Below are positions 37,145 to 46,400 of a stretch of 64,000 bases of DNA, piece after piece. How positions within the stretch are numbered: the stretch's first letter is position 1; each line of letters starts with the position of its first letter. The notes beneath the pieces were generated by a model. It saw only the letters and a list, made by a program, of their open reading frames with translations, was not told the origin of the DNA and made no database searches. A program made the position numbers and the translations under genes. Source of the stretch: Streptomyces collinus Tu 365 (GTDB lineage: Bacteria > Actinomycetota > Actinomycetes > Streptomycetales > Streptomycetaceae); NCBI RefSeq assembly GCF_000444875.1, contig NC_021985.1, forward strand, positions 4,298,170 to 4,362,169, written 5' to 3'.

Positions 37145-37173
37145 CTAACAACTGTCACATTCACCAGTGTCAA
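37145..37173 (-). promoter_or_regulatory. Consensus-like promoter reading left into the ABC operon
   Basis: On the minus strand: TTGACA (37173-37168), a 17-base spacer, then TGTTAG (37150-37145). Such a close match to the -35 consensus is uncommon in this GC-rich genome. The spacer contains partial GTCAC/GTGTC symmetry that could bind a regulator. Confidence 0.55.
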
Positions 37174-37219
37174 GTTACGGACGCGTAGCGCAGCCGACAC
37201 GACGACGGGACGGGGCGGC

Positions 37220-38062
37220 ATGACCACGGCAGTGAGCGGCGGACTCTCCACGGAGCTCGCCGGGTTCAGACGGGTGCAGCACCTCGCCTACGAATGCGCC
37301 GAGGCGGTCGCGGGCCGCCTGGAGCCGGGGGTGACCGAGCGCGAGGCGGCCCGGATGCAGCGCGAGTGGCTGCGCGAGCGGGGCGTGCGGGACTGGTTCC
37401 ACCTGCCGTTCGCCTGGTTCGGCGACCGCACGGCGTTCGCGAACTTCCGCGTCCCGCTGCAGTTCTTCCCGACCGACCGCGCCCTGGAGCCCGGGATGCC
37501 GTTCATCCTGGACATGGCCCCGGTGCACGAGGGCTTCACCGCCGACATCGGCTACTCCGGCTCACTCGGCGCGAACCCGGTGCAGGACCGGCTGATGGCC
37601 GACCTGGAGGCGCACCGCGAGCTGATCCTGCGCGAGGTGCGCGAGCGGCGGCCGCTGCGCGCCATCTACGAGGACGTGGACCGGCTCATGGTCCGCCAGG
37701 GCTACGCCAACCGGCACCGCGCTTACCCCTTCGGCGTGATCGCCCACAAGGTGGACCGGGTCAGGCGGCGCCGCTGGTCACCTCATCTGTTCGGGTTCGG
37801 CACCCAGTCCCTCAAGGGCCTGGCCGCCGACGCCCTGCACGGCCACCGCGAGGGCTGGTCGCCCCTGTGGTCGCCGTACCGCTTCTCCGACCACCCGCCG
37901 CGGCCGGGGCTGTGGGCGGTCGAACCCCACCTGGGGTTCAGGGGCACCGGCGCGAAGTTCGAGGAGATCCTGGTGGTCACCGACTCCCGGGACCCCGTGC
38001 AGAGCGCCTTCTGGCTGGACGACGATCTGCCGCACGTGCGGCGCTGGGCGGAGGCGAAGTGA
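37220..38062 (+). CDS. M24-family metallopeptidase-like protein
   Basis: Protein of 280 residues with the pita-bread fold: FILDMAPVHEGFTADIGYSG supplies two Asp ligands, HLFGFGTQSLKG the region of the active-site His, and GLWAVEPHLGFRG a Glu. It is close to Xaa-Pro dipeptidases and creatinase-like hydrolases but lacks their N-terminal domain. The stop overlaps the start of the hydrolase-SDR fusion by GTGA. Its grouping with that enzyme and a MerR regulator suggests lipid or xenobiotic metabolism rather than general peptide turnover. Confidence 0.8.
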   Translation: MTTAVSGGLSTELAGFRRVQHLAYECAEAVAGRLEPGVTEREAARMQREWLRERGVRDWFHLPFAWFGDRTAFANFRVPLQFFPTDRALEPGMPFILDMAPVHEGFTADIGYSGSLGANPVQDRLMADLEAHRELILREVRERRPLRAIYEDVDRLMVRQGYANRHRAYPFGVIAHKVDRVRRRRWSPHLFGFGTQSLKGLAADALHGHREGWSPLWSPYRFSDHPPRPGLWAVEPHLGFRGTGAKFEEILVVTDSRDPVQSAFWLDDDLPHVRRWAEAK

Positions 38063-39813
38063 CACTGAAGGGTGCGCGGGAGCGCCGGGTGCGCACCGGC
38101 GGGGTCGACCTGTGCGTGGCCGAACTGGGCGACCCCGGCCAGCCGACCGTGATGCTGGTGCACGGCTACCCGGACAGCAAGGAGGTGTGGTCCGAGGTCG
38201 CCGCGCGACTGGCCGAACGCTTCCACGTCGTCCTCTACGACGTCCGGGGCCACGGCCGGTCCACGGCGCCGCGCCCGCTGCGCGGCGGCTTCACCCTGGC
38301 GAAGCTCACGGACGACTTCCTCGCCGTGGCGGACGCGGTGAGCCCGGACCGGCCGGTCCACCTGGTCGGCCACGACTGGGGCTCGGTGCAGTCCTGGGAG
38401 TTCGTCACCGTGGGCCGCACGGAGGGCCGCATCGCCTCCTTCACGTCGATGTCCGGACCCTCCCTCGACCACTTCGGGCACTGGATCGGCGCCCGCGTGA
38501 AGCGCCCCACGCCCGGCCGGGTGGGCCAGCTCCTCGGCCAGGGCGCCAGGTCCTGGTACGTCTACCTGCTGCACACCCCCGCCCTGCCGGAGCTGGCCTG
38601 GCGCGGCCCGCTCGGCAGGCGCTGGCCCAGGATCCTCCAGCGCTCCGAGAAGGTGCCCGCGGGCGACTACCCGACCTCGTCCCTGCCCTCCGACGCGGCA
38701 CACGGCGCCTGGCTGTACCGGGACAACGTCCGCGCCCGGCTGCGCAGACCACGACCCGACGCTTACGCGCACGCGCCCGTGCAGCTCATCACACCCCTGG
38801 ACGACGCGTTCCTGTCGGAGCGGCTCTACGACGACCTGGAGCAGTGGGTGCCGCGGCTGACCCGCCGCACGCTCCCCGCCCGGCACTGGATCCCGCGCAC
38901 CCGCCCCGACCAGGTGTCCGCCTGGATCGAGGAGTTCGTGACGTCCGTGGAGGGCGGCCGCCCCGCTCCGGTGGCCGACGGCCGGCACGGTGACCGCTTC
39001 GGCGGACAGCTCGTCCTGGTCACCGGCGCGGGCAGCGGCATCGGGCGGGCCACGGCGTTCGCGTTCGCCGAGGCCGGCGCGCGCGTGGTGGCCGTCGACC
39101 GCGACGCCGAGGCCGCCGCCCGCACCGCCGAGCTGTCCCGGCTGATCGGCGCCGCCGACGCCTGGGCGGAGACGGCGGACGTCTCCGACGAGCACGCCAT
39201 GGAGAAGCTCGCCGAGCGGGTGCACCGCGACCACGGCGTGCTCGACGTCCTGGTCAACAACGCGGGGATCGGCCTGTCGGGCTCCTTCTTCACCACGACC
39301 ACCGAGGACTGGCGCAGGGTCCTGGACGTCAACCTGTGGGGCGTGATCCACGGCTGCCGTCTCTTCGGCGCGCGGATGGCCGAGCGCGGCCAGGGCGGCC
39401 ACATCGTCAACATCGCCTCGGCGGCGGCCTATCAGCCCTCACGGGCCCTGCCCGCCTACAGCACCTCCAAGGCCGCCGTCCTGATGCTCTCCGAGTGCCT
39501 GCGCGCCGAACTCGCCGGGCAGGACATCGGCGTCACGGCGATCTGCCCCGGCATCGTCAACACCAACATCACCGCGACGGCCCGCTTCACCGGCGTCGAC
39601 GAGGCCGAGGAGAGCCGCCGCCGGCAGCGCTCGGCCCGCCTGTACGGCCTGCGCAACTACCCGCCGGAGAAGGTCGCCAAGGCTGTTCTCGATGCGGTCG
39701 CGCACAACAGGGCGGTCGTCCCGGTGACACCCGAGGCGCGCGGTGCGCATCTCATGTCGCGTCTGCTGCCGGGGGTGTTGCGCCGGGTGGCCCGGGTGGA
39801 GCCCCGGTTGTGA
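38059..39813 (+). CDS. Alpha/beta-hydrolase fused to short-chain dehydrogenase (EphD-like)
   Basis: Protein of 584 residues. Residues 1-300 are an epoxide-hydrolase-type alpha/beta hydrolase with HGYPDSKEVW and the nucleophile elbow VGHDWGS (Asp nucleophile). Residues 315-584 are an SDR with TGAGSGIGRA, NNAG, and the active site NIASAAAYQPSRALPAYSTSK (Ser, Tyr, Lys). This two-domain order matches EphD of mycobacteria, linked there to mycolic-acid metabolism, but Streptomyces lacks mycolates. The pair probably hydrolyses an epoxide or ester and oxidises the resulting alcohol. Coupled by GTGA overlaps to the genes on both sides. Confidence 0.88.
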   Translation: MTLKGARERRVRTGGVDLCVAELGDPGQPTVMLVHGYPDSKEVWSEVAARLAERFHVVLYDVRGHGRSTAPRPLRGGFTLAKLTDDFLAVADAVSPDRPVHLVGHDWGSVQSWEFVTVGRTEGRIASFTSMSGPSLDHFGHWIGARVKRPTPGRVGQLLGQGARSWYVYLLHTPALPELAWRGPLGRRWPRILQRSEKVPAGDYPTSSLPSDAAHGAWLYRDNVRARLRRPRPDAYAHAPVQLITPLDDAFLSERLYDDLEQWVPRLTRRTLPARHWIPRTRPDQVSAWIEEFVTSVEGGRPAPVADGRHGDRFGGQLVLVTGAGSGIGRATAFAFAEAGARVVAVDRDAEAAARTAELSRLIGAADAWAETADVSDEHAMEKLAERVHRDHGVLDVLVNNAGIGLSGSFFTTTTEDWRRVLDVNLWGVIHGCRLFGARMAERGQGGHIVNIASAAAYQPSRALPAYSTSKAAVLMLSECLRAELAGQDIGVTAICPGIVNTNITATARFTGVDEAEESRRRQRSARLYGLRNYPPEKVAKAVLDAVAHNRAVVPVTPEARGAHLMSRLLPGVLRRVARVEPRL

Positions 39814-40760
39814 ACGGCGAACCGGCCCGCCCCGCGGACCCGTCGGCGAGACGGGCCTACCGCATCGAGGACCTCGCGCACCGCACCGGCGCCACCGTCC
39901 GGACCATCCGCGCCTACCAGGACAAGGGACTCCTCCCCCGCCCGGAACGGCAGGGCCGCGCCAACCTGTACTCCGACGTCCACGTCACCCGGCTCCAGCA
40001 GATCGGCCACCTGCTGGAGCGCGGCTACACCCTGGCCTCGATCAGGGAACTGCTGGACGCCTGGGACACCGGCCGGGGCCTCGGCGGTGTGCTCGGACTG
40101 GTCACCGAGGTGGAGGGCCCCTGGACCGACGAGGAACCGGTCCGGGTCACCCGCGCGGAGCTGGAAGCCCGCTTCGGCGGCACCCCCGACGAGGACGCCG
40201 TGGCCGAGGCGGTCGACCTCGGCGTGCTGGAACCGGTCGACGGCGACCCCGACACCTTCCTCGTGCCGAGCCCCCAGGAACTCGCTGTGGCAGCGGAGTT
40301 GCACGCGGCGGGCGTACCGCTGTCCGCGATCTCGGCCCATCTGCGGGAGTTGAGGGGACAGGTGGAGCACATCGCCACCCGTTTCCTGGAGTTCACCACC
40401 GAGCACGTCTTCGGGCGCTACCTCGACGATCCGGCCCACCGCACCGACGCGCACGCGGCCGAAGCGGCCGGCCTGGTGCGCCGGCTGAGGCCCCTGGCGC
40501 GGCAGACCGTGGACGCCGAACTGGCCCGCGCGATGCGCGTGTTCGCGGTACGGCAGCTGCGCACGCGCCTCGGCGGCGAGACGGGGCCCGAGCCGCTTGC
40601 CGGGACACGCGCGGTCGAACTCCCCGCCGAGACGATCAGCGCTGTGGAACGCCTGGTTGGCGACGGACAGGTCGCCACGTTCGTGGCACTCGCCGCCGAA
40701 CGCGAGATACGCGCACGCGCGTTGGACGCACTGACGTCACGCGAGACCCCTCGCACTTGA
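39810..40760 (+). CDS. MerR-family transcriptional regulator
   Basis: Protein of 316 residues, GTG start overlapping the previous stop. The N-terminal MerR winged helix is YRIEDLAHRTGATVRTIRAY, then QDKGLLPRPER and DVHVTRLQQIGHLLERGYTL. The remaining 200 residues are a helical effector domain without Cys clusters, so metal sensing is unlikely. It presumably controls its own operon. Last gene of the three-gene unit; DnaA boxes follow 31 bases after the stop. Confidence 0.87.
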   Translation: MNGEPARPADPSARRAYRIEDLAHRTGATVRTIRAYQDKGLLPRPERQGRANLYSDVHVTRLQQIGHLLERGYTLASIRELLDAWDTGRGLGGVLGLVTEVEGPWTDEEPVRVTRAELEARFGGTPDEDAVAEAVDLGVLEPVDGDPDTFLVPSPQELAVAAELHAAGVPLSAISAHLRELRGQVEHIATRFLEFTTEHVFGRYLDDPAHRTDAHAAEAAGLVRRLRPLARQTVDAELARAMRVFAVRQLRTRLGGETGPEPLAGTRAVELPAETISAVERLVGDGQVATFVALAAEREIRARALDALTSRETPRT

Positions 40761-40790
40761 GTTGACGAACCTGACTGTCCTGACGCGTAG

Positions 40791-40844
40791 TTGTCCACAG
40801 TTCACCCAACGAGCCTGTGGATAACAGCACTTGCCTGTGGATCA
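40791..40844. other. DnaA-box cluster upstream of kptA
   Basis: TTGTCCACA (40791-40799), TGTGGATAA (40816-40824) and the variant TGTGGATCA (40836-40844) within 54 bases. No origin-like AT-rich unwinding element is seen next to them. Confidence 0.65.
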
Positions 40845-40900
40845 AACCTGCCCGCGGAAAATGGCCTGCGTGATCCGCGTCTCTCCCGCACGCTGGAGGG

Positions 40901-41449
40901 ATGGACGAAAGACGCACCGTGAAGGTGTCGAAGTACCTCTCCAAGCACCTGCGCCACCAGCCGGAGCGCATCGGCCTCACGCTGGACGAGGGCGGCTGGA
41001 CGGAGATCGACACGCTGATCGCGGCGGCCGCCGCGCACGGGTTCCGGTTCACCCGCGAGGAACTCGACCACGTGGTGGCCGCCAACGACAAGCAGCGCTT
41101 CGCGATCGAGGGCACGAGGATCCGCGCCAGCCAGGGGCACAGCGTCGAGGTCGACCTCGGCCTGCCGCCGGCGACCCCGCCGCCGTACCTGTACCACGGC
41201 ACCGTGGCGCGCAGCCTGGACGCGATCCGCGCCGCGGGCCTCAAGCCCATGAGCAGGCACGACGTGCACCTCTCGGCCGACCGGGAGACCGCGAACCGGG
41301 TCGGCGCGCGCCGTGGCCGCCCCGTCGTGCTCACCGTGGACGCCGGCGCCATGCACCGCGACGGCCACGTCTTCCACGTCAGCGCGAACGGGGTGTGGCT
41401 CACGGCGGCCGTCCCGGCGCGCTATCTGCGGTTCCCCGGCCCGCACTGA
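40901..41449 (+). CDS. kptA: RNA 2'-phosphotransferase (Tpt1/KptA)
   Basis: Protein of 182 residues. KVSKYLSKHLRHQPERIGLT with the essential Arg and His, YLYHGTVARSLDAI and the later Arg residues in ADRETANRVGARR match the Tpt1/KptA NAD-dependent enzyme that removes an RNA 2'-phosphate, releasing ADP-ribose 1'',2''-cyclic phosphate. In yeast it finishes tRNA splicing; bacteria have no matching splicing pathway, so its natural substrate is open. Start ATG 40901 follows GGAGGG closely. DnaA boxes lie 60-110 bases upstream. Confidence 0.93.
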   Translation: MDERRTVKVSKYLSKHLRHQPERIGLTLDEGGWTEIDTLIAAAAAHGFRFTREELDHVVAANDKQRFAIEGTRIRASQGHSVEVDLGLPPATPPPYLYHGTVARSLDAIRAAGLKPMSRHDVHLSADRETANRVGARRGRPVVLTVDAGAMHRDGHVFHVSANGVWLTAAVPARYLRFPGPH

Positions 41450-41519
41450 CGGTGTCCCCAGGGGCGCGCGAGGTGACCGTTTTCGGCCAATGCCGACGGT
41501 CCCCCGTACCCTCGTCCGC

Positions 41520-42422
41520 ATGAGTCTGCGTCTGAGCACCGTGATCCTGCCGTACCGCCGCTGGAACGAGGGCGGCCGTTCGGCCTGGGTGCGGGCCGAG
41601 CAGCTCGGCTTCCACACCGCCTACACCTACGACCACCTGTCCTGGCGCAGCTTCCGCGACGGCCCGTGGTTCGGCGCCGTGCCGACGCTGACCGCCGCCG
41701 CGGCCGCCACCGAGCGGCTCCGCCTGGGCACGCTGGTCACCTCCCCGAACTTCCGGCACCCGGTGACCCTCGCCAAGGAACTGATCTCGCTGGACGACAT
41801 CTCCGGCGGCCGCGTCACCCTGGGCATCGGCGCCGGCGGCACCGGATTCGACGCGACGGCCCTCGGCCAGGAGCCCTGGACCCCCCGGGAGCGCGCGGAC
41901 CGCCTCGCCGAGTTCGTGCCGCTGCTCGACCGGCTGCTCACCGAGGACGCGGTGACGTACGAGGGCCGGTTCTACTCGGCACACGAGGCGCGCAACATCC
42001 CCGGCTGTGTGCAGCGGCCCCGGCTGCCCTTCGCCGTGGCGGCCACCGGCCCGCGCGGTCTGCGGCTCGCCGCGCGCCATGGCCAGGCCTGGGTGACCAC
42101 GGGCGACCCGAAGCTGTACGAGAACGGCACCCCCGAGCAGTCCGTCGAGGCCCTGCGCGGACAGCTGGCGAAGCTGTCCGAGGCCTGCGGCCCGGTCGGC
42201 CGGGACGTGGCGGAACTGGACAAGATCCTGCTCACCGGCTTCACCCCGGACCGCGGCCGGCCGCTCGAGTCCCTGGACGCCTTCGTGGACTTCGCCGGCC
42301 GCCACCAGGAGCTGGGCTTCACCGAGATCGTCGTCCACTGGCCCATCCCGGACTCCGACTTCGCCGCGGACGAGAAGGTCTTCGAGCGGATCGCCATGGA
42401 CGCGCTCGCCCAGCTGACCTGA
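41520..42422 (+). CDS. LLM-class (probably F420-dependent) oxidoreductase
   Basis: Protein of 300 residues with the luciferase-like TIM barrel: TAYTYDHLSWRSFRDGPWFG, RLGTLVTSPNFRHPVTLAKE and RVTLGIGAGGTGFDATALG. This subfamily in actinobacteria uses coenzyme F420 rather than FMN. The substrate is unknown. TACCCT lies nine bases ahead of the ATG and no ribosome site is visible, indicating a leaderless message. It is a single gene 70 bases after kptA. Confidence 0.85.
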   Translation: MSLRLSTVILPYRRWNEGGRSAWVRAEQLGFHTAYTYDHLSWRSFRDGPWFGAVPTLTAAAAATERLRLGTLVTSPNFRHPVTLAKELISLDDISGGRVTLGIGAGGTGFDATALGQEPWTPRERADRLAEFVPLLDRLLTEDAVTYEGRFYSAHEARNIPGCVQRPRLPFAVAATGPRGLRLAARHGQAWVTTGDPKLYENGTPEQSVEALRGQLAKLSEACGPVGRDVAELDKILLTGFTPDRGRPLESLDAFVDFAGRHQELGFTEIVVHWPIPDSDFAADEKVFERIAMDALAQLT

Positions 42423-42524
42423 TCCGGCGGCGGACGTCGTCCGTCGGCCATCCGCGGTGTGTCGGTGGACTCATCTGCGCGGACTTGCGCACGGTCGTGC
42501 GGGCATATGCGCGAGAATGGGCCG

Positions 42525-43394
42525 GTGACCTCAGCGACCAGACAGCCCGGGACCCCGGCCGCCGCCCTCAGGCCGCGGCTGATCGCCACCGACCTCGACG
42601 GCACTCTGCTGCGCGACGACAAGTCGGTCTCCCCGAGGACGGTCGCCGCGCTGGCCGCCGCCGAGGACGCGGGCATCGAGGTCTTCTTCGTCACCGGCCG
42701 CCCGGCCCGCTGGATGGACGTGGTGAGCGACCACGTCCACGGGCACGGCCTGGCGATCTGCGGCAACGGCGCCGCCGTGGTCGACCTGCACGGCGGACCG
42801 GGCACCCACCGGTTCGTGAAGGTGCGCGAACTGGCCCGCCAGAACGCGCTGGACGCCGTACGGCTGCTGCGCGGGGCGGCCCCCGGCACGGTGTTCGCCG
42901 TCGAGCAGACCTACGGCTTCCACCAGGAGCCCGCGTATCCCAAGCTGCACATGGAGATACCGGACAACCTGCAGCCCGCCGAGGCCCTGCTCGCCGCCGA
43001 CGGCCCCGACGCGGACCAGCCCGTCCTCAAGATCCTGGCCTACCACCCCGACCTCGACCCGGACGCCTTTCTCACCCTCGCCCGCCAGGCGATCGGCGAG
43101 CGCGCCAACGTCACCCGCTCCAGCCCCAGCGCCCTGCTGGAGATCAGCGGGCCCGGCGTCTCCAAGGCCAGCACCCTCGCCCTGTGCTGCGCCGAGCGCG
43201 GCATCTCACAGGAGGACGTCGTCGCGTTCGGGGACATGCCCAACGACGTCGAGATGCTGACCTGGGCCGGCCGGTCCTACGCGATGGGCAACGCCCACCC
43301 GGACGTCATCGCCGCCGCCTCCGGCCGCACGGTCGCCAACAACGACGACGGCGTCGCGGTCGTCATCGAGCGGCTGCTCGCCGAACACGGCTGA
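42525..43394 (+). CDS. HAD-family (Cof-type) phosphatase
   Basis: Protein of 289 residues from GTG 42525. PRLIATDLDGTLLRDDKSVS (motif I), FFVTGRPARW (II), GPGVSKASTLALCC (III lysine) and FGDMPNDVEML (IV) are all present. The cap domain is of C2B type. It is a paralogue of the serS-linked enzyme at 31832. GAGAAT eight bases ahead of the GTG suggests leaderless expression. It is convergent with cydCD, with only 33 bases between the stops. Substrate unknown. Confidence 0.9.
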   Translation: MTSATRQPGTPAAALRPRLIATDLDGTLLRDDKSVSPRTVAALAAAEDAGIEVFFVTGRPARWMDVVSDHVHGHGLAICGNGAAVVDLHGGPGTHRFVKVRELARQNALDAVRLLRGAAPGTVFAVEQTYGFHQEPAYPKLHMEIPDNLQPAEALLAADGPDADQPVLKILAYHPDLDPDAFLTLARQAIGERANVTRSSPSALLEISGPGVSKASTLALCCAERGISQEDVVAFGDMPNDVEMLTWAGRSYAMGNAHPDVIAAASGRTVANNDDGVAVVIERLLAEHG

Positions 43395-43427
43395 CCGCGC
43401 GGCGGGGGCCACCGGTGACCTCCGCCG

Positions 43428-46400
43428 TCACCGCGCCCCCATCAGTGACTCCGCCGCCCGCTCCCGGCGGGCCATGGTCCGCAGCGGCCCGTCCACGACG
43501 GCCAGCTCCGCGTAGGGGCCCCGCTGCACCACCCGGCCCGCGTCGAGCACGACCACCTCGTCCACCGCTTCGAGACCGGCCAGCCGGTGGGTGATCAGCA
43601 GCGTCGTACGGCCCTCGGTGGCGGCCAGCAGATCCGCGGTCAGTGCGTCCGCCGTGGGCAGGTCCAGGTGCTCGGCGGGCTCGTCCAGGACGAGCACCGG
43701 GAAGTCGGCGAGCAGCGCGCGGGCCAGCGCGAGCCGCTGCCGCTGTCCGCCGGACAGCCGCGCCCCGTGCTCCCCGACCAGCGTGTCCAGCCCGTCCGGC
43801 AGCCCGTCCACCCACTCCAGCAGCCGGGCCCGGTCCAGCGCGTCGCGCAGATCGGCCTCATCGGCGTCCTTCCGCGCGAGCAGCAGGTTCTCGCGCACGC
43901 TGCTGTCGAAGAGGTGCGCGTCCTGGGCGCACAGCCCGACCAGCCGCCGTACGTCGTCACCGGCGAGCGCGCACGCGTCCACCCCGGCGAGCGTGTACGA
44001 GCCCGCCCCCGGGTCGAGGAACCGCAGGAGCACCTGGGCCAGGGTCGTCTTGCCCGAGCCGGACGGGCCGACGACGGCGATCCGGCGCCCCTGCTCCAGG
44101 GTGAGGTCCACCCCGGCGAGCGCCTCCCGGTGCTGCCCCGGGTAGCGGGCGGTCAGCCCACCGAGGACGACCGGGAACGGCACCGCGGGAGCCTGCCGGG
44201 GCCGTGCGGGCTCGCGCACCGGCTCCGGGGCGTCCAGCACCTCGTACACGCGCTCGGCGCTGTGCCGCACCCGTTGCCGGTGGCGCACGGCGAGCGGCAG
44301 CCCCAGCACGGCCTCGAAAGCGGCCAGCGGGGTGAGGACCACGACGGCCGTCGCGACACCGGCCAGCCGGCCGGCGGCCACCGCCTGGGCGGCGAGCAGC
44401 GCGGTCGCGGTGACGGTCAGACCGGACAGCAGCGCGGTCAGGCCGTCGCCGAGCGCGGTGACGGCGGCGGAGCGCGAGGCGATCCGGGTGAGGGTGCCGT
44501 CGGCCCGAAGGGCCGCGGCGGTGCGGGCGGGCAGCGCGCCGGCCACGGTCAGCTCGGCGGTGCCGGTGAGCAGGTCGGTCACCCGGGTCGCGAGCACGCC
44601 CCGTGCGGGCGCCAGGCGCCGCTCGGTGCGCCGGGCCGCGGCCGCGGTGACCAGCGGTACGCCCACACCGGCCGCGAGCAGCCCCGCCGCGAGCGCGGCC
44701 CCGGCCTCGGGCAGCAGCCATGTCGTGAAGGCGACGGAGCCGGCGGAGACGACGACCGCGACACCGGCGGGCAGCAGCCAGCGCAGCCAGTAGTCCTGGA
44801 ACGCGTCCACGTCGGCGACCAGCCGGGACAGCAGATCGCCCCGGCGTGTCGTGCGCAGTCCCGCCGGCGCCAGCCGCTCCAGGCGCCGGTACACGGCGAC
44901 CCGGGTGTCGGCCAGCATCCGCAGCACCGCCTCGTGCGACACCAGTCGCTCGGTGTAACGGAAGACGGCGCGGCCGATCCCGAAGGCGCGCGTCGCCGTC
45001 ACCGCCACCATCAGGTAGAGCACCGGCGGCTGCTGCGAGGCCCGCGAGATGAGCCATCCGGAGGTGGCCATCAGCCCGACGGCGCTGCCGAGCGCCAGGC
45101 TGCCGAGCAGCAGGGCGAGGAGCAGCCGGCCGCGTCGAGACCCGGCCGACTCCCGGACCCGGGCCAGGACTCGGCGCCGGGGTGCGGTGACGCCGGGGCA
45201 CGGCCCGTCCTCGGCGGGTCCGTCCGCCGCGCTCGCTCGGAGGGCGCGGGCCGCGGTGCCGTCCGGCCGGACGGCCACGGCGGCGGAGGTCCGCGGACCG
45301 CCCGGCTCGGTGGTGACCGGCACAGCGGTGGCCGACGCGGTGGCGGCGGGCTCGGCCCCGGCCGGCCCGAGGACGCGGGCCGTGGGGAGGGGCAGCCGCA
45401 CCACGCGGTCCGCCACGTCCAGCAGGGCCGGCCGGTGCACCACGAGCAGCACCGTGCGGCCCACGGCTAGGCGCCGCACCGCCGCCACGACCTCGGCCTC
45501 CGTCGCCCCGTCCAGCGCCGCCGTCGGCTCGTCCAGGAGCAGTACGGGCCGGTCGGCGAGGAACGCCCGGGCCAGCGCGAGCCGCTGTCGCTGACCGGCG
45601 GACAGCCCGGCCCCGTCCTCCCCGAGCACCGTGTCGGCGCCCTCGGGCAGGCCGTCCACGAACTCCAGCGCTCCCGCGTCCGCGAGGGCCCGGCGTACGG
45701 CGGCGTCGTCCGCCCCGGGCCGGGCCAGCCGTACGTTCTCCGCGATTGTCCCCGCGTACAGGTGCGGCCGCTGCGGCACCCACGCGACCCGGGACCGCCA
45801 TATGTCGAGGTCGAGGTCCGCGAGGTCGGTCCCCCCGATCCGGACCCGGCCCTCGGTGGGCCGCACGAACCCGAGCAGCGTGTTCACCAGGGTCGACTTG
45901 CCCGCGCCGCTCGGTCCGACCAGCGCCACGGTCTCACCGGGCTCGACGGCGAAGGACACCCCGGTCACGGCGTCCGCCGAGCGTCCCGGGTAGCGGACCG
46001 TCACGTCGTCGAAGGCCACCGGGCCCGCGGGGACCGCTCCGGTGCCGGACGCCGGGACCGGCGTCTCCAGGACGGCGAAGATTTCCTCGGCCGCGGCCAG
46101 GCCCTCGGCCGCCGCGTGGTACTGCGCGCCCACCTGGCGCAGCGGCAGGTACGCCTCCGGTGCCAGGATCAGGATGACCAGGCCGATGGAGAGATCCATG
46201 TCGCCGTGCACCAGGCGCATGCCGATGGTCACGGCGACCAGCGCGACCGACAGGGTCGCCAGCAGCTCCAGGGCGAAGGAGGAGAGGAAGGCGATCCGCA
46301 GCGTCCGCATGGTGGCCTGGCGGTACTCGCCGGTGATCCGGCGGATGGACTCGGCCTGTGCCTTGGCCCGGCCGAACACCTTCAGGGTGGGCAGTCCGGC

